Shown: positions 24,776 through 33,607 of the stretch, piece by piece
Numbering within the stretch: the stretch's first letter is position 1
How the letters are laid out: each line of letters opens with the position of its first letter
Assembly (NCBI GenBank): GCA_964627505.1
Contig: CAZVKB010000003.1
Location: 1 to 64,000 of the forward strand
Length of the DNA: 64,000 nt
Reading direction: 5' to 3'
Source of the DNA: JACJWR01 sp964627505
Lineage (GTDB): Bacteria; Actinomycetota; Actinomycetes; S36-B12; UBA10799
Program-made: the position numbers and the translations under genes
Notes under the pieces: model-generated
What the model was told of the DNA's origin: nothing
Databases searched by the model: none
What the model saw: only the letters and a program-made list of their open reading frames with translations

Positions 24776-27376
24776 GTGTCCGAACAGCTTGATCGCGCGT
24801 CGGAAACCGTGCCGATCGAACAGCCGCCCACCGCCGTTGCGCTGCGGCGGGCACTGGCGCGAGCGGACCGGGGGGTTGCGCTCAACGTGGCCGAGATCGC
24901 CGCCTTGTTGGGTGCGCGTGGAGCGGACTTGTCCCAACTGTGCAAGCTGGCTGCGCGGCGCCGGGACTTGCGCCTGCACAGTCAAGGCCGAGCTTCGAGC
25001 ATCAGTTATTCGCCCAAGGTGTTCATTCCGCTCACGCACCTATGTCGAGATCGCTGCCACTACTGCACATTCGCGCAGGACCCTGCGAGCCTGCGAGCCG
25101 CAGGTCGGGCGCCGTTCCTATCCATCACTGAGGTGGTGGAAATCGCCCAAGCCGGCGCCGCCGCCGGGTGCAAGGAGGCGCTGTTCACGCTCGGCGACCG
25201 GCCGGAAGCTCGGTGGCCGGCCGCGCGGGAATGGTTAGCGCAGGCCGGCTACGACACCACCGTGGATTACTTGCGGGCCGCCGCGGTGGCTGTACTGGAG
25301 CACACCGGGCTTTTGCCGCACCTCAACCCGGGAGTACTCACCTGGTCGGAGTTGCAACGTCTGCGTCCAGTGGCGGCGAGTATGGGCTTAATGCTGGAGA
25401 CGTCGGCTACCAGGCTCTTCGCGACGCCAGGGGCAGTGCACTACGGCTCTCCGGACAAAGACCCCGCGCTCCGATTGCGGATGATTGCCGATGCGGGCCG
25501 CGCAAACATCCCTTTCACCACCGGCGTGTTGGTGGGGATCGGCGAAACCCGCGTGGAATTAGCGGAATCGCTCTTGGCGCTGGCGGCATTGAGTCGAGAG
25601 TACGGCCACATTCAAGAAGTGATCGTGCAAAATTTTCGCCCCAAGCCAGACACCGCGATGCGGCAATGGCCTCCTGTGGATCCAGACTCCTACCAGGCAG
25701 CGCTCGCCACCGCCCGGCTCGTGATGGATGCCACGGTGGCTCTGCAAGCACCCCCCAATCTCACCGATACTGCCGAACTACCCAGGCTGCTCGCCGCGGG
25801 CATCGATGACTGGGGTGGGGTAAGTCCGGTGACGGCCGATCACGTGAATCCGGAACGGCCGTGGCCGGCGGTCGTGCATTTGCAGGAGGTCACGGCTGCT
25901 GCCGGTTTCACCCTCACCCAGCGTCTGGCTGTCCATCCGCCCTACCAGCGTGATCCGGTGCGGTGGCTGGACCCGCGGATTCGCCCGTTCGTGTCGGCGT
26001 TGGCAGACCCCGACGGGCTCACCCAGCCCAATACCCGGGCAGGCGGCGCACTGTGGCAAGAGCCGGACTCCTACGCTGCTTTTGCGCACGTCGCAGCCAC
26101 AGCGAAGATCGAGGATGAAACCGGCGGAACCGGCATCGGGATATACGGCGATTGGTCGTCCGTGGCCGCGCGCCTGCACGCCGAACCAACTGCCAGCGCG
26201 ATGACCACGAAGGCGCCGGCAGCGCCCGTGCGGATGTCGCGCGAAGTGAAAACTGCCCTGGCATTGGCCGAGCGCGATCCTGGGGCGCTCGCAGCGGCAG
26301 CACATGCAGACCTTGCGCTCGCGTTGCTGACGGCGGAGGGCGAGGGTTTGGCGGCGTTAGCCGCACTCGCCGATGCGGTACGTCAGGATCGGGTGGGTGA
26401 CGCGGTCACCTACGTGGTGAACCGCAATATCAATTTCACCAACGTGTGTTACACCGGATGTCGATTCTGTGCCTTCGCCCAGCGTGAGTCCGATGTGCAC
26501 GCCGAAACGCTGTCGCTCTCGCAGGTTGGCGCCAAAGTGGATGAGGCGGTGGCACTCGGGGCGACCGAAATCTGCATGCAGGGCGGCATTCATCCGCGGT
26601 TGCCGGGCACGGCCTACTTCGACCTGGCCCGGGAAGTGACCACACGGCCCGTGCACCTGCACGCCTTCAGTCCGATGGAAATCATCAACGGCGCGACAAA
26701 GTCCGGGCTGTCGGTGCGCGAGTGGCTACTGGCCGCCAAGGAGGCAGGACTCGGGTCGATTCCTGGCACAGCCGCCGAGATTCTTGATGATGATGTGCGG
26801 TGGGTGCTCACCAAGGGCAAGTTGCCCACCGCCGACTGGATCTCGGTGGTGCGGACAGCCCACCAGGTGGGCCTGCCATCAACTGCGACGATGATGTACG
26901 GGCACGTCGATCAGCCGCATCACTGGGTGGCGCACCTGCGCTTGTTGCGCCAACTCCAGGAGGACACAGGTGGTTTCACGGAGTTTGTGGGACTGCCATT
27001 CGTGCACCAGAACGCGCCCGTGTACCTCGCCGGTTTGGCCAGGCCCGGACCTTCGATGCGCGACGATCTCGCCGTCACCGCACTAGCCCGGCTCATGCTC
27101 GCTGGGGCTATCGACAATATTCAAGTGTCCTGGGTGAAGGTGGGGGAAGCCGGTGCGGCCCAGCTGTTGCGGGCTGGTGCCAACGATCTCGGAGGCACGT
27201 TGATGGAGGAATCCATCTCACGATTGGCCGGTGCCACGCATGGCACATCGCGCACCGTCGAGCAACTCCACGGCATTGCGCGCGCTGCTGGGCGCCCAGT
27301 TCGCGAGCGCACAACCTTGTACCAGCCCGTAGGAAGCCAGATGGCGAACGGCAAAAGTAAGCAGAAGCGGGCATAA
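24776..27376 (+). CDS. fbiC: FO synthase, fused CofG-CofH (7,8-didemethyl-8-hydroxy-5-deazariboflavin synthase)
   Basis: Protein of 866 residues with two radical SAM domains. The N-terminal CofG half has the cluster motif CRDRCHYC (C90, C94, C97). The C-terminal CofH half has CYTGCRFC (C558, C562, C565). Each binds a 4Fe-4S cluster and S-adenosylmethionine; together they condense tyrosine with a ribityl-uracil to form the deazaflavin Fo. The fusion is the actinobacterial form. A low-complexity linker with few conserved residues lies around 455-530. Start GTG 24776 is set by the leaderless promoter spacing. Confidence 0.97.
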   Translation: MSEQLDRASETVPIEQPPTAVALRRALARADRGVALNVAEIAALLGARGADLSQLCKLAARRRDLRLHSQGRASSISYSPKVFIPLTHLCRDRCHYCTFAQDPASLRAAGRAPFLSITEVVEIAQAGAAAGCKEALFTLGDRPEARWPAAREWLAQAGYDTTVDYLRAAAVAVLEHTGLLPHLNPGVLTWSELQRLRPVAASMGLMLETSATRLFATPGAVHYGSPDKDPALRLRMIADAGRANIPFTTGVLVGIGETRVELAESLLALAALSREYGHIQEVIVQNFRPKPDTAMRQWPPVDPDSYQAALATARLVMDATVALQAPPNLTDTAELPRLLAAGIDDWGGVSPVTADHVNPERPWPAVVHLQEVTAAAGFTLTQRLAVHPPYQRDPVRWLDPRIRPFVSALADPDGLTQPNTRAGGALWQEPDSYAAFAHVAATAKIEDETGGTGIGIYGDWSSVAARLHAEPTASAMTTKAPAAPVRMSREVKTALALAERDPGALAAAAHADLALALLTAEGEGLAALAALADAVRQDRVGDAVTYVVNRNINFTNVCYTGCRFCAFAQRESDVHAETLSLSQVGAKVDEAVALGATEICMQGGIHPRLPGTAYFDLAREVTTRPVHLHAFSPMEIINGATKSGLSVREWLLAAKEAGLGSIPGTAAEILDDDVRWVLTKGKLPTADWISVVRTAHQVGLPSTATMMYGHVDQPHHWVAHLRLLRQLQEDTGGFTEFVGLPFVHQNAPVYLAGLARPGPSMRDDLAVTALARLMLAGAIDNIQVSWVKVGEAGAAQLLRAGANDLGGTLMEESISRLAGATHGTSRTVEQLHGIARAAGRPVRERTTLYQPVGSQMANGKSKQKRA

Positions 27377-27441
27377 GTGCCCCGACACGCCGAGACGGAA
27401 CACTCGCTTCGCTAAGAATTCTTTGCTATCGCCGCCAGGGG

Positions 27442-27469
27442 TTGACGAGACCCTTACCACACCTATGTA
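27442..27469 (+). promoter_or_regulatory. Promoter of the whiB transcript (-35 and -10)
   Basis: TTGACG (27442-27447), a 16-base spacer and TATGTA (27464-27469). This is the clearest two-box promoter seen here. It would start transcription near 27476 and give a leader of about 100 bases before whiB. The leader contains the small upstream ORF at 27512. Confidence 0.6.
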
Positions 27470-27511
27470 ATTCCAGCGTTGTAATTAGCAAAATTCGTTC
27501 GGAGGGACATC

Positions 27512-27583
27512 ATGCGCTTCCTGGGCAGCAGCGTTGTCACTCCCCTCCCACCGCGGCCAGCCACCGAAGGGTTCTACATATGA
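27512..27583 (+). CDS. 23-codon upstream ORF coupled to whiB
   Basis: ATG at 27512 is preceded by a strong ribosome-binding site, GGAGGGAC (27501-27508). It encodes MRFLGSSVVTPLPPRPATEG followed by FYI. Its TGA (27581-27583) overlaps the ATG of whiB (27580-27582) as ATGA. The peptide is proline-rich in the middle (PLPPRP). Its position suggests that whiB translation depends on ribosomes finishing this ORF, or that it senses translation stalling, as is known for the different upstream ORF of mycobacterial whiB7. The peptide itself resembles nothing I recognise. Confidence 0.55.
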   Translation: MRFLGSSVVTPLPPRPATEGFYI

Positions 27584-27837
27584 GCACCGTTGACATTTTT
27601 CCACTGGACGACGCCGAACTATTGGAATGGCAAGAGCAGGCGCTGTGCGCGCAGACTGACCCCGAGGCGTTCTTCCCGGAAAAGGGTGGCTCGACCCGCG
27701 AGGCCAAGCGGGTATGCGCCTCCTGCGACGTGCGCGTGGAATGCCTCGAGTACGCCCTGGAGAATGATGAGCGTTTCGGGATCTGGGGTGGTCTGAGCGA
27801 ACGCGAACGACGCCGGCTCAAGAAACAGTCGGCGTAG
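27580..27837 (+). CDS. WhiB-family iron-sulfur transcriptional regulator
   Basis: Protein of 85 residues. The four cluster cysteines are C23, C46, C49 and C55 (C-x22-C-x2-C-x5-C). The turn GIWGG (67-71) and a basic tail (ERERRRLKKQ) follow. The block ALCAQTDPEAFFPEKGGSTR is typical of the WhiB/WhiB2 (WhmD) group, which controls division and sporulation genes in actinobacteria. It is linked to fbiA/fbiB in mycobacteria too. The start overlaps the stop of the upstream ORF, and its own TAG overlaps the next gene's GTG. Confidence 0.94.
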   Translation: MSTVDIFPLDDAELLEWQEQALCAQTDPEAFFPEKGGSTREAKRVCASCDVRVECLEYALENDERFGIWGGLSERERRRLKKQSA

Positions 27838-28223
27838 TGGTGCGGCGGGCACGGGATCGTCATGGGCACGGCCTGCGCGGGCCGCTCATGCCGGGCACGT
27901 TGCCTGCTGCGCTCTCCCGGCGCCAGCGTTTCGATCGCAGTGTCGCCGACATCGTGGCCGAGTTCGCCGTCCGGGTCCCAGAGTTGCACGACGTCGACGT
28001 CCTAGTAGAGGACGTGCCAGCAGTGCCCGCCAAGGCCAACCGGATTCCGCTTGGCCGGGTCGTGCGGCACACGGCAACGGCGCAATTGGTGATCCATCGG
28101 CGGGCGATCGAGGCCACCGGCGCGGGCCCCGATCTCACCCGGGACGTGTTAGCCGAAATTGCTGGGGATCTGCTGATTCGCCCCGCACAGGACTTCGATC
28201 CGGGCTACCCTCACTGCCCGTAA
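27837..28223 (+). CDS. Metallopeptidase-family (zincin-like) protein without HExxH
   Basis: Protein of 128 residues. By position and general sequence (GLRGPLMPGTLPAALSRRQR, then FDRSVADIV) it matches the conserved actinobacterial family that follows WhiB2 and is annotated as a zincin-like metallopeptidase (Rv3259). In the place where HExxH would be, the sequence reads VLAEIAGDLL, so zinc-binding histidines are absent. Peptidase activity is therefore doubtful. GTG 27837 overlaps the whiB stop; GTG 27840 is an alternative. Confidence 0.72.
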   Translation: MVRRARDRHGHGLRGPLMPGTLPAALSRRQRFDRSVADIVAEFAVRVPELHDVDVLVEDVPAVPAKANRIPLGRVVRHTATAQLVIHRRAIEATGAGPDLTRDVLAEIAGDLLIRPAQDFDPGYPHCP

Positions 28224-28261
28224 TCGGCGCGCCGCTCCCCGCTTGCACGCACACTGATGGG

Positions 28262-28267
28262 TACAGT
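28262..28267 (+). promoter_or_regulatory. -10 element of the DUF3499 gene, leaderless type
   Basis: TACAGT, then CGGGCC, then GTG at 28274. Confidence 0.6.
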
Positions 28268-28273
28268 CGGGCC

Positions 28274-28654
28274 GTGACGTCTCATCGGACCTGCTCAAAA
28301 CCCTCGTGCAGTCTGCGTGCGGTGGCCACCCTGACGTATGTGTACGGCGACTGCACCGCAGTGCTTGGGCCATTGGCCACGGCCGCCGAGCCGCACTGCT
28401 ACGACCTCTGCGCGTTGCATGCGGATCGCCTGACCGCCCCGCGCGGTTGGGACATCATCCGCCTGGATTTCGATCCCGATCAGTTCATTCCGAGCACTGA
28501 TGACCTCGAAGCGCTTGCAGATGCCGTACGAGAAGCCGCGCTCGGTCGCCCGCTCGCCGTCCCCACCATTCTTCCGGACGTTCCGGACGTACCCGCAGGA
28601 ACCGTCGAGATCGGCCGTCGCGGACACTTGCGAGTTTTGCGCGCCGCCGAGTAG
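28274..28654 (+). CDS. DUF3499 family protein
   Basis: Protein of 126 residues of a conserved actinobacterial family with no known function (Rv3258c in the same place in mycobacteria). Cysteines at the N-terminus (CSKPSC) and in HCYDLCALHAD could form a small zinc site. The DYDLC-H-RLTAPRGW-type segment is conserved in the family. GTG start is set by the leaderless promoter. Confidence 0.85.
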   Translation: MTSHRTCSKPSCSLRAVATLTYVYGDCTAVLGPLATAAEPHCYDLCALHADRLTAPRGWDIIRLDFDPDQFIPSTDDLEALADAVREAALGRPLAVPTILPDVPDVPAGTVEIGRRGHLRVLRAAE

Positions 28655-28719
28655 TGCTGCTCACCCGCGGCCCTCACGCACCGGTGCCGCTCGTTGCCCC
28701 ATGGCCGCACTGAGGTCGC

Positions 28720-28725
28720 TACCGT
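28720..28725 (+). promoter_or_regulatory. -10 element of the phosphomannomutase gene, leaderless type
   Basis: TACCGT, then GGCCTC, then ATG at 28732. It is the same hexamer as at birA. Confidence 0.6.
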
Positions 28726-28731
28726 GGCCTC

Positions 28732-30108
28732 ATGCGCGATTTGGATGCGGTGATTAAGGCGTACGACGTCCGTGGGGTATATCCCGATGACCTGGATGAA
28801 GATCTGGCTCGAGCGGTGGGGGCGGCTTTCGTGGAAGTTGTGGGTATCCGCGAAGAGGCTGGGGGCACGGGAGCGGTCGTGGTGGGACGCGACATGAGGC
28901 CCTCGGGGCCCTCGTTGGTGGCCGCTTTCAGCGACGGGGTGACAGCCAGTGGTGTCGATGTGATCGATATCGGGCTCTGTTCCACAGATGAGCTGTACTA
29001 CGCCAGCGGCCAACTTGGGCACGCCGGGGCGATGTTCACCGCGAGCCACAATCCAGCCCAGTACAACGGCATCAAACTGTGCCGTCCCGGTGCGTTGCCG
29101 GTGGGCCAGGAGACCGGTTTGGCGGAGATCAAAACATTGGTAGCCGCAGACTGGTCGCCCCCCGCGGGTGCTGAGCGGGGTCTGGTAAGCGTGCGAGATC
29201 TATTGGCGGACTACGCCAATTACCTGCGGGAGCTCGTGGACCTCGCAGACATGCGACCGTTGACCGTGGTGGTGGACGCGGGCAATGGGATGGCCGGGCT
29301 CACCGCCGGTGCGGTGTTCGGCCCGCTGCCGCTGACGATCACCGAGTTGTACTACGAACTCGATGGCACCTTCCCCAACCACGAGGCGAACCCCATCGAG
29401 CCGGAAAACCTGCGGGATCTGCAGGCTGCGGTACGTGCGAGCGGGGCGGACCTGGGGTTGGCTTTCGATGGCGATGCCGACCGCTGTTTCGCGGTGGATG
29501 AACGTGGTGACCTGGTCTCACCCAGCACGCTCACCGCCCTCATCGCAGCCCGAGAACTGGCCAAGTACCCAGGTGCGTCGGTCATCCACAACCTCATTAC
29601 CTCCGCGGCTGTGCCCGAAGTCATTCGGGAGCATGGCGGGACACCGGTGCGGACCCGAGTCGGCCACTCGTACATCAAAGCGACCATGGCCGAAACGGGC
29701 GCGGTGTTCGGGGGGGAGCATTCGGGACACTTCTACTTCCGGGACTTCTGGCGCGCCGACTCCGGCATGCTCGCCGCACTGCATCTGCTGGCCGCACTCG
29801 GGGAAACCCCGGCGGGTACCACGCTGTCGCAGGTTTTGGCCCCGTACTCCCGATACGTGCTCAGCGGCGAAGTCAACTCTCGGGTGGCGGACGTCGCGGC
29901 TGCGACCCAACGCGTGCGCACTGCTTTCGCGGACGAAGCACAGAGTATGGATGAACTAGACGGGTTGACGGTCACCGGTGATGGCTGGTGGTTCAATGTC
30001 CGACCGAGCAACACCGAACCGTTGCTGCGGTTGAATGTCGAGCACAGCAACGCCGAGGACATGGCGCTGCTACGGGATCGGGTGTTGGCAGTGATTCGGG
30101 CCGACTAG
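28732..30108 (+). CDS. manB: Phosphomannomutase/phosphoglucomutase
   Basis: Protein of 458 residues of the alpha-D-phosphohexomutase family. Active-site phosphoserine loop FTASHNPAQYNG, metal loop FDGDADRCF, sugar loop GGEHSGHFYF and phosphate loop RPSNTEPLLRL are all intact. It interconverts mannose-6-phosphate and mannose-1-phosphate and may also act on glucose phosphates. With manA downstream and the guanylyltransferase at 20508 it completes the route to GDP-mannose, which actinobacteria use for mannosylated lipids and proteins. Confidence 0.95.
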   Translation: MRDLDAVIKAYDVRGVYPDDLDEDLARAVGAAFVEVVGIREEAGGTGAVVVGRDMRPSGPSLVAAFSDGVTASGVDVIDIGLCSTDELYYASGQLGHAGAMFTASHNPAQYNGIKLCRPGALPVGQETGLAEIKTLVAADWSPPAGAERGLVSVRDLLADYANYLRELVDLADMRPLTVVVDAGNGMAGLTAGAVFGPLPLTITELYYELDGTFPNHEANPIEPENLRDLQAAVRASGADLGLAFDGDADRCFAVDERGDLVSPSTLTALIAARELAKYPGASVIHNLITSAAVPEVIREHGGTPVRTRVGHSYIKATMAETGAVFGGEHSGHFYFRDFWRADSGMLAALHLLAALGETPAGTTLSQVLAPYSRYVLSGEVNSRVADVAAATQRVRTAFADEAQSMDELDGLTVTGDGWWFNVRPSNTEPLLRLNVEHSNAEDMALLRDRVLAVIRAD

Positions 30109-30145
30109 CCCGCACGTCTGACCGCGCGTTTGGATGTTTCCGGCA

Positions 30146-30151
30146 TAAGGT
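30146..30151 (+). promoter_or_regulatory. -10 element of the Trm112-like gene
   Basis: TAAGGT followed by 7 bases and the GTG at 30159. It is probably leaderless with a one-base offset. Confidence 0.45.
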
Positions 30152-30158
30152 GGCAGTC

Positions 30159-30356
30159 GTGAGTGACATCGATCCCCGCCTGCTGGAAATTTTGGCCTGT
30201 CCCTGCGAGCATCATGCGCCGGTCACGGAGTCGCCGAAAGGTCTGACCTGTACTCGCTGCGCAACGGTTTTCCCGGTGCGCGACGGCATCCCGGTGATGC
30301 TGCTCGAAGAAGCCCAGCCCGGTCCGGACGGCGTCGGCGCCGATCTGGGTTCCTAA
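30159..30356 (+). CDS. Trm112-family zinc-ribbon-like protein
   Basis: Protein of 65 residues. LLEILACPCEHHAPV and LTCTRCATVFPVRDGIPVML place it in the Trm112/UPF0434 family. In eukaryotes and archaea such proteins activate methyltransferases; bacterial roles are largely unknown. The cysteines could bind one zinc. It lies between the phosphomannomutase and SIS genes, as in other actinobacteria. Confidence 0.85.
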   Translation: MSDIDPRLLEILACPCEHHAPVTESPKGLTCTRCATVFPVRDGIPVMLLEEAQPGPDGVGADLGS

Positions 30357-30429
30357 ACGATGGAAGCAGACCTGGCGCGAGCGGCGCGACAGCTTCCAAG
30401 GCAGGACGCGTCGTGCTGGTAGGTGCGCC

Positions 30430-31575
30430 ATGACAGCGCCGGCGGAGGGCTTGGACGACGCAGTGCTCTCGGACCCGGAGCGTTTGGTGCGCGCCGGTGG
30501 TGACCTGTTGGCGTCGGTGGCGTCTGCCGGGGCCCATGTGCGCAGTGCGCTGGCGGAGGTCGACCATGAGCAGATCGCCGCGATCGTGCGTCGGGGACGT
30601 CCTCGGGCCGTGGTGTTTGTCGGGGCCGGAGGGTCGGGGGCAGCCGGTGAAATCGTGGTGGCATGTGCCGGACGCGGTTCCGCGGTGCCGATGTTCACCA
30701 CCGGGGGACCTGGGTTGCCGGGCTGGATCGGGGCGCTCGATCTCGTAGTCGTGATTTCAGCCGCCGGTGCTTCGCCGGAGGCTTTGCTCGCCGTGGCGGA
30801 AGCTGGCCGACGTGGCGCGCACGTGATCGGGGTGGGCGGTGGCGGGCCGTTGCAGGCGGGCGTGGAGCAGGTGCGCGGTGACTATTTCGGGCTCGGCCGG
30901 GTGAGTGGTCCCACTCTCGCGCGGGCGCTCACATGGCGATTGGCAGTACCCCTGCTGGTGTTAGCCCAACAATTGGGGCTCGTCGCCGGGGATGTCGGGG
31001 TGATCGCCGCGGCAGCCGATGAGCTCGATGCCAGCACCGCGGCCAATGGACCTGCATCGGCAGCGGGCGACAGCGTGGCCAAGGATGTCGCCCTCGTCGC
31101 CGCAGAGGGGTTGCTGTTGGTGTGGGGAACACCAGATATCCCGGCTGCCGTGGCACGTCGCGCCGTGCGGCAGTTCGCCGAAACCGCGGGGTTGCCGGCG
31201 ATCGCAGGTGCGTTCCCGGAAGTGCTGCGCACCCACGCCCGGGTGTTGGCCGGGGAGTGGGGGGCGACCGAGGAGGACTTTTTTCGGGACCGTGTGCTCT
31301 CACCCGGGCCGCACCCACGACCCAGGCTGGTCGTGCTGCGCGACGATTCTGCCGATCGACTCAGTGCTGATCTAGCAGCCGCTGCCGTCACTGTTGCTGC
31401 TGACGCCGGTACGACGGCCGTCACGCTGGATGGTGGCGCCGGCCATCCATTGCTGCGGTATGCCCGACTCAGTCAACCGCTTGACCTCGCGAGCCTGTAC
31501 GCTGCCGCCACGCTCGGGGTCAATCCTTTGGACACGGCAGCAGCTCTACATCCGCAACTGCAGACAGGTGGCTAA
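30430..31575 (+). CDS. SIS-domain protein (TobH-like, phosphosugar isomerase-like)
   Basis: Protein of 381 residues. SIS-type phosphosugar binding segments are seen around 55-150 (VVFVGAGGSGAAGEIVV, VVISAAGASPEALLAVAEA) and again near 225-260. It is related to bifunctional phosphoglucose/phosphomannose isomerases and corresponds to Rv3256c. Its place between the phosphomannomutase and manA suggests a role in mannose-6-phosphate supply, but catalytic activity is not proven by the sequence. It ends 2 bases before manA. Confidence 0.8.
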   Translation: MTAPAEGLDDAVLSDPERLVRAGGDLLASVASAGAHVRSALAEVDHEQIAAIVRRGRPRAVVFVGAGGSGAAGEIVVACAGRGSAVPMFTTGGPGLPGWIGALDLVVVISAAGASPEALLAVAEAGRRGAHVIGVGGGGPLQAGVEQVRGDYFGLGRVSGPTLARALTWRLAVPLLVLAQQLGLVAGDVGVIAAAADELDASTAANGPASAAGDSVAKDVALVAAEGLLLVWGTPDIPAAVARRAVRQFAETAGLPAIAGAFPEVLRTHARVLAGEWGATEEDFFRDRVLSPGPHPRPRLVVLRDDSADRLSADLAAAAVTVAADAGTTAVTLDGGAGHPLLRYARLSQPLDLASLYAAATLGVNPLDTAAALHPQLQTGG

Positions 31576-31577
31576 CT

Positions 31578-32669
31578 GTGTACGCAATCACTGGACATGT
31601 GCAGAACTACGCCTGGGGGGTGCGCGGCGGGCTCAACGAGTGGCTGCCGCAGCCTGCCGGTGATGAACCACAGGCGGAATTGTGGTTTGGGCTGCACCCC
31701 AATGGACCTTCGCCGCTGCGTGACGCACCCGGCACATTGGCGGATGTGGTGTCCGAATCGGAGGTCCCGCTGCTCGTCAAAGTGATGGCCGCGGCTGCAC
31801 CGTTGTCGATTCAGATCCACCCGCCGGCGGAGATGGCCGCCGAGTTGCATGCAGCAGGTTCGGAACTGGTGAGCGATCCGCTGGGCAAGATTGAGTTGTT
31901 AATTGCGCTGGAACCTTTCGCAGTGTTGGCCGGATGGCGGGACGAAGAAGAGGCGGCGACTCTGCTGGCAGATTCCGATCCGGCGCTGGCATCGGCCGCG
32001 GCAGCTGTGCGGGCACACGATCCTGCGGCCGCCGTGCGCACGTTGCTCGCACTCTCCACTGATGACGTCACCCGACTCACCCCGGCATTCCTGAAGTCGG
32101 CGGCAGATCACCTTGGATACGAAGCACTTCGGGCCTACGCCTTGTGCGCTGATTCCTACCCAGGGGATCCGGGTGTCTTGGTGGCTGGACTGCTGAACTT
32201 CCGACTGCTCGAACCTGGCCATGGGATCTTCATGCCACCCGGCGGTATCCACGCCTATGTCCAGGGTTTCGGCCTGGAAGTCATGAACTCTTCCGACAAC
32301 GTCTTTCGCTTGGGGATGACCAGCAAAGCGCGGGCGGTGGACGAAGGTTTGGCAGCGGTGGCGGAATCCGGCGAGCCGCATTTCCTCAGCGGTGAGGTGT
32401 ACATCGACCATGGACATCCGGTGGAGACCGAGTTTCATCCGCACGGCGCGCCCTTCACCGTGGAATTGTTGCGGCGGTCGTCGATCACGACCGAAACCGG
32501 TTTCTACCGCTGCGTGCTGTGTTTAGGTGGCGAGACCACCGTGACGGTCGGGACTGAGACTGTCTCGCTGCGCCAAGGAGAGGCGTGTGTGCTGCTGTCG
32601 GCCGAAGCCGACGCGAAAGTGACCACCACTGGCGCGGCGGCGGTTGCCAGGTCCCGCACGCCCCGGTGA
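31578..32669 (+). CDS. manA: Mannose-6-phosphate isomerase, class I
   Basis: Protein of 363 residues that interconverts fructose-6-phosphate and mannose-6-phosphate with zinc. Landmarks: VQNYAWGVRGGL, AELWFGLHPNGPS, IQIHPPAEMAAEL with zinc ligands, and PPGGIHAYVQGFGLEVMNSS. The start is GTG at 31578, 2 bases after the SIS stop. Its stop overlaps the CDF gene start (GTGA). It feeds the GDP-mannose pathway encoded on both sides. Confidence 0.94.
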   Translation: MYAITGHVQNYAWGVRGGLNEWLPQPAGDEPQAELWFGLHPNGPSPLRDAPGTLADVVSESEVPLLVKVMAAAAPLSIQIHPPAEMAAELHAAGSELVSDPLGKIELLIALEPFAVLAGWRDEEEAATLLADSDPALASAAAAVRAHDPAAAVRTLLALSTDDVTRLTPAFLKSAADHLGYEALRAYALCADSYPGDPGVLVAGLLNFRLLEPGHGIFMPPGGIHAYVQGFGLEVMNSSDNVFRLGMTSKARAVDEGLAAVAESGEPHFLSGEVYIDHGHPVETEFHPHGAPFTVELLRRSSITTETGFYRCVLCLGGETTVTVGTETVSLRQGEACVLLSAEADAKVTTTGAAAVARSRTPR

Positions 32670-33607
32670 GCACCGAAGGTGGCACCAAGGCGGTCCTCGC
32701 CGCCCTCACCGCCAATCTGGGCATCGCTACCGCCAAGTTTGTGGCGTTCGCCTTCACCGGATCGTCGTCCATGCTCAGCGAGGCCATCCATTCGGTAGCC
32801 GACTCGGGCAACCAGGTCCTACTGCTGGTCGGCGGCAAACGCGCACAGCGGGCACCCGACGAACACTTCCAGTTCGGGTACTCGCGGGTGCGGTACGTCT
32901 ACGCCTTCGTGGTGGCCATCGTGTTGTTCAGCGTGGGCGGGCTCTACTCCCTCTACGAGGGCATCCACAAACTGAGTCACGGGGAAGACCTCAAGGACCT
33001 CAACATCGCCCTGGTAGTGCTGGTGCTGGCCCTCGGCTTGGAAGGGTGGTCATTTCGCACGGCTATGCGCGAGGCGAACAAGTCCCGCGCCGATCGCAGC
33101 CTGTTCGCCTTCGTACGCCGGGTGCGGCAACCAGAGTTGCCTGTGGTGCTCCTCGAGGACTTCGGGGCCCTCGTGGGCCTGATCTTCGCGTTGTTCGGGG
33201 TGGGTATGGCCAAGATCACCGGCGACAGTCGCTGGGATGCTCTGGGTGCGATCGCCGTGGGTTCCCTACTGGTGGTGATCGCGGTGTTCCTGGCCATCGA
33301 AATGTCGGCGATGCTTGTGGGCGAATCCGCTCTGCCCGAGCAGCAGGCGGCAATCACGAAGGCGCTCCAGGAGGCGTCCCTGGTGGACCGCATCGTCTAT
33401 CTCAAGACCTTGCACACCGGCCCCGATGAGCTGCTGGTTGCGACCAAAGTGGCTGTCGATCGGGAAGTCACGGCAGGCGAGATCGCCCGCGGTATCGACG
33501 AGGCGGAAGCGGCGATTCGCGCGGCGGTGCCCACGGCTCGGTACATCTTCATCGAGCCGGATTTGTTCCGCGCGAGCGCTCCTGGGACCGGGCTGCCGGA
33601 ACGCTGA
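32666..33607 (+). CDS. Cation diffusion facilitator family transporter
   Basis: Protein of 313 residues with about five to six membrane helices. HSVADSGNQ in helix 2 and the later VLLEDFGALVGL carry the acidic and histidine residues expected in CDF metal sites. A cytoplasmic ferredoxin-like C-terminal domain follows (about 215-310). It probably exports zinc, manganese or iron in exchange for protons. GTG 32666 overlaps the manA stop, so it is translationally coupled to manA, perhaps because ManA needs metal. Confidence 0.88.
   Translation: MSTEGGTKAVLAALTANLGIATAKFVAFAFTGSSSMLSEAIHSVADSGNQVLLLVGGKRAQRAPDEHFQFGYSRVRYVYAFVVAIVLFSVGGLYSLYEGIHKLSHGEDLKDLNIALVVLVLALGLEGWSFRTAMREANKSRADRSLFAFVRRVRQPELPVVLLEDFGALVGLIFALFGVGMAKITGDSRWDALGAIAVGSLLVVIAVFLAIEMSAMLVGESALPEQQAAITKALQEASLVDRIVYLKTLHTGPDELLVATKVAVDREVTAGEIARGIDEAEAAIRAAVPTARYIFIEPDLFRASAPGTGLPER

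Noticed and set aside
30360..30422. 20-codon ORF between the Trm112-like and SIS genes
   Set aside because: No ribosome-binding site, no overlap with the next start and no promoter at the right distance.
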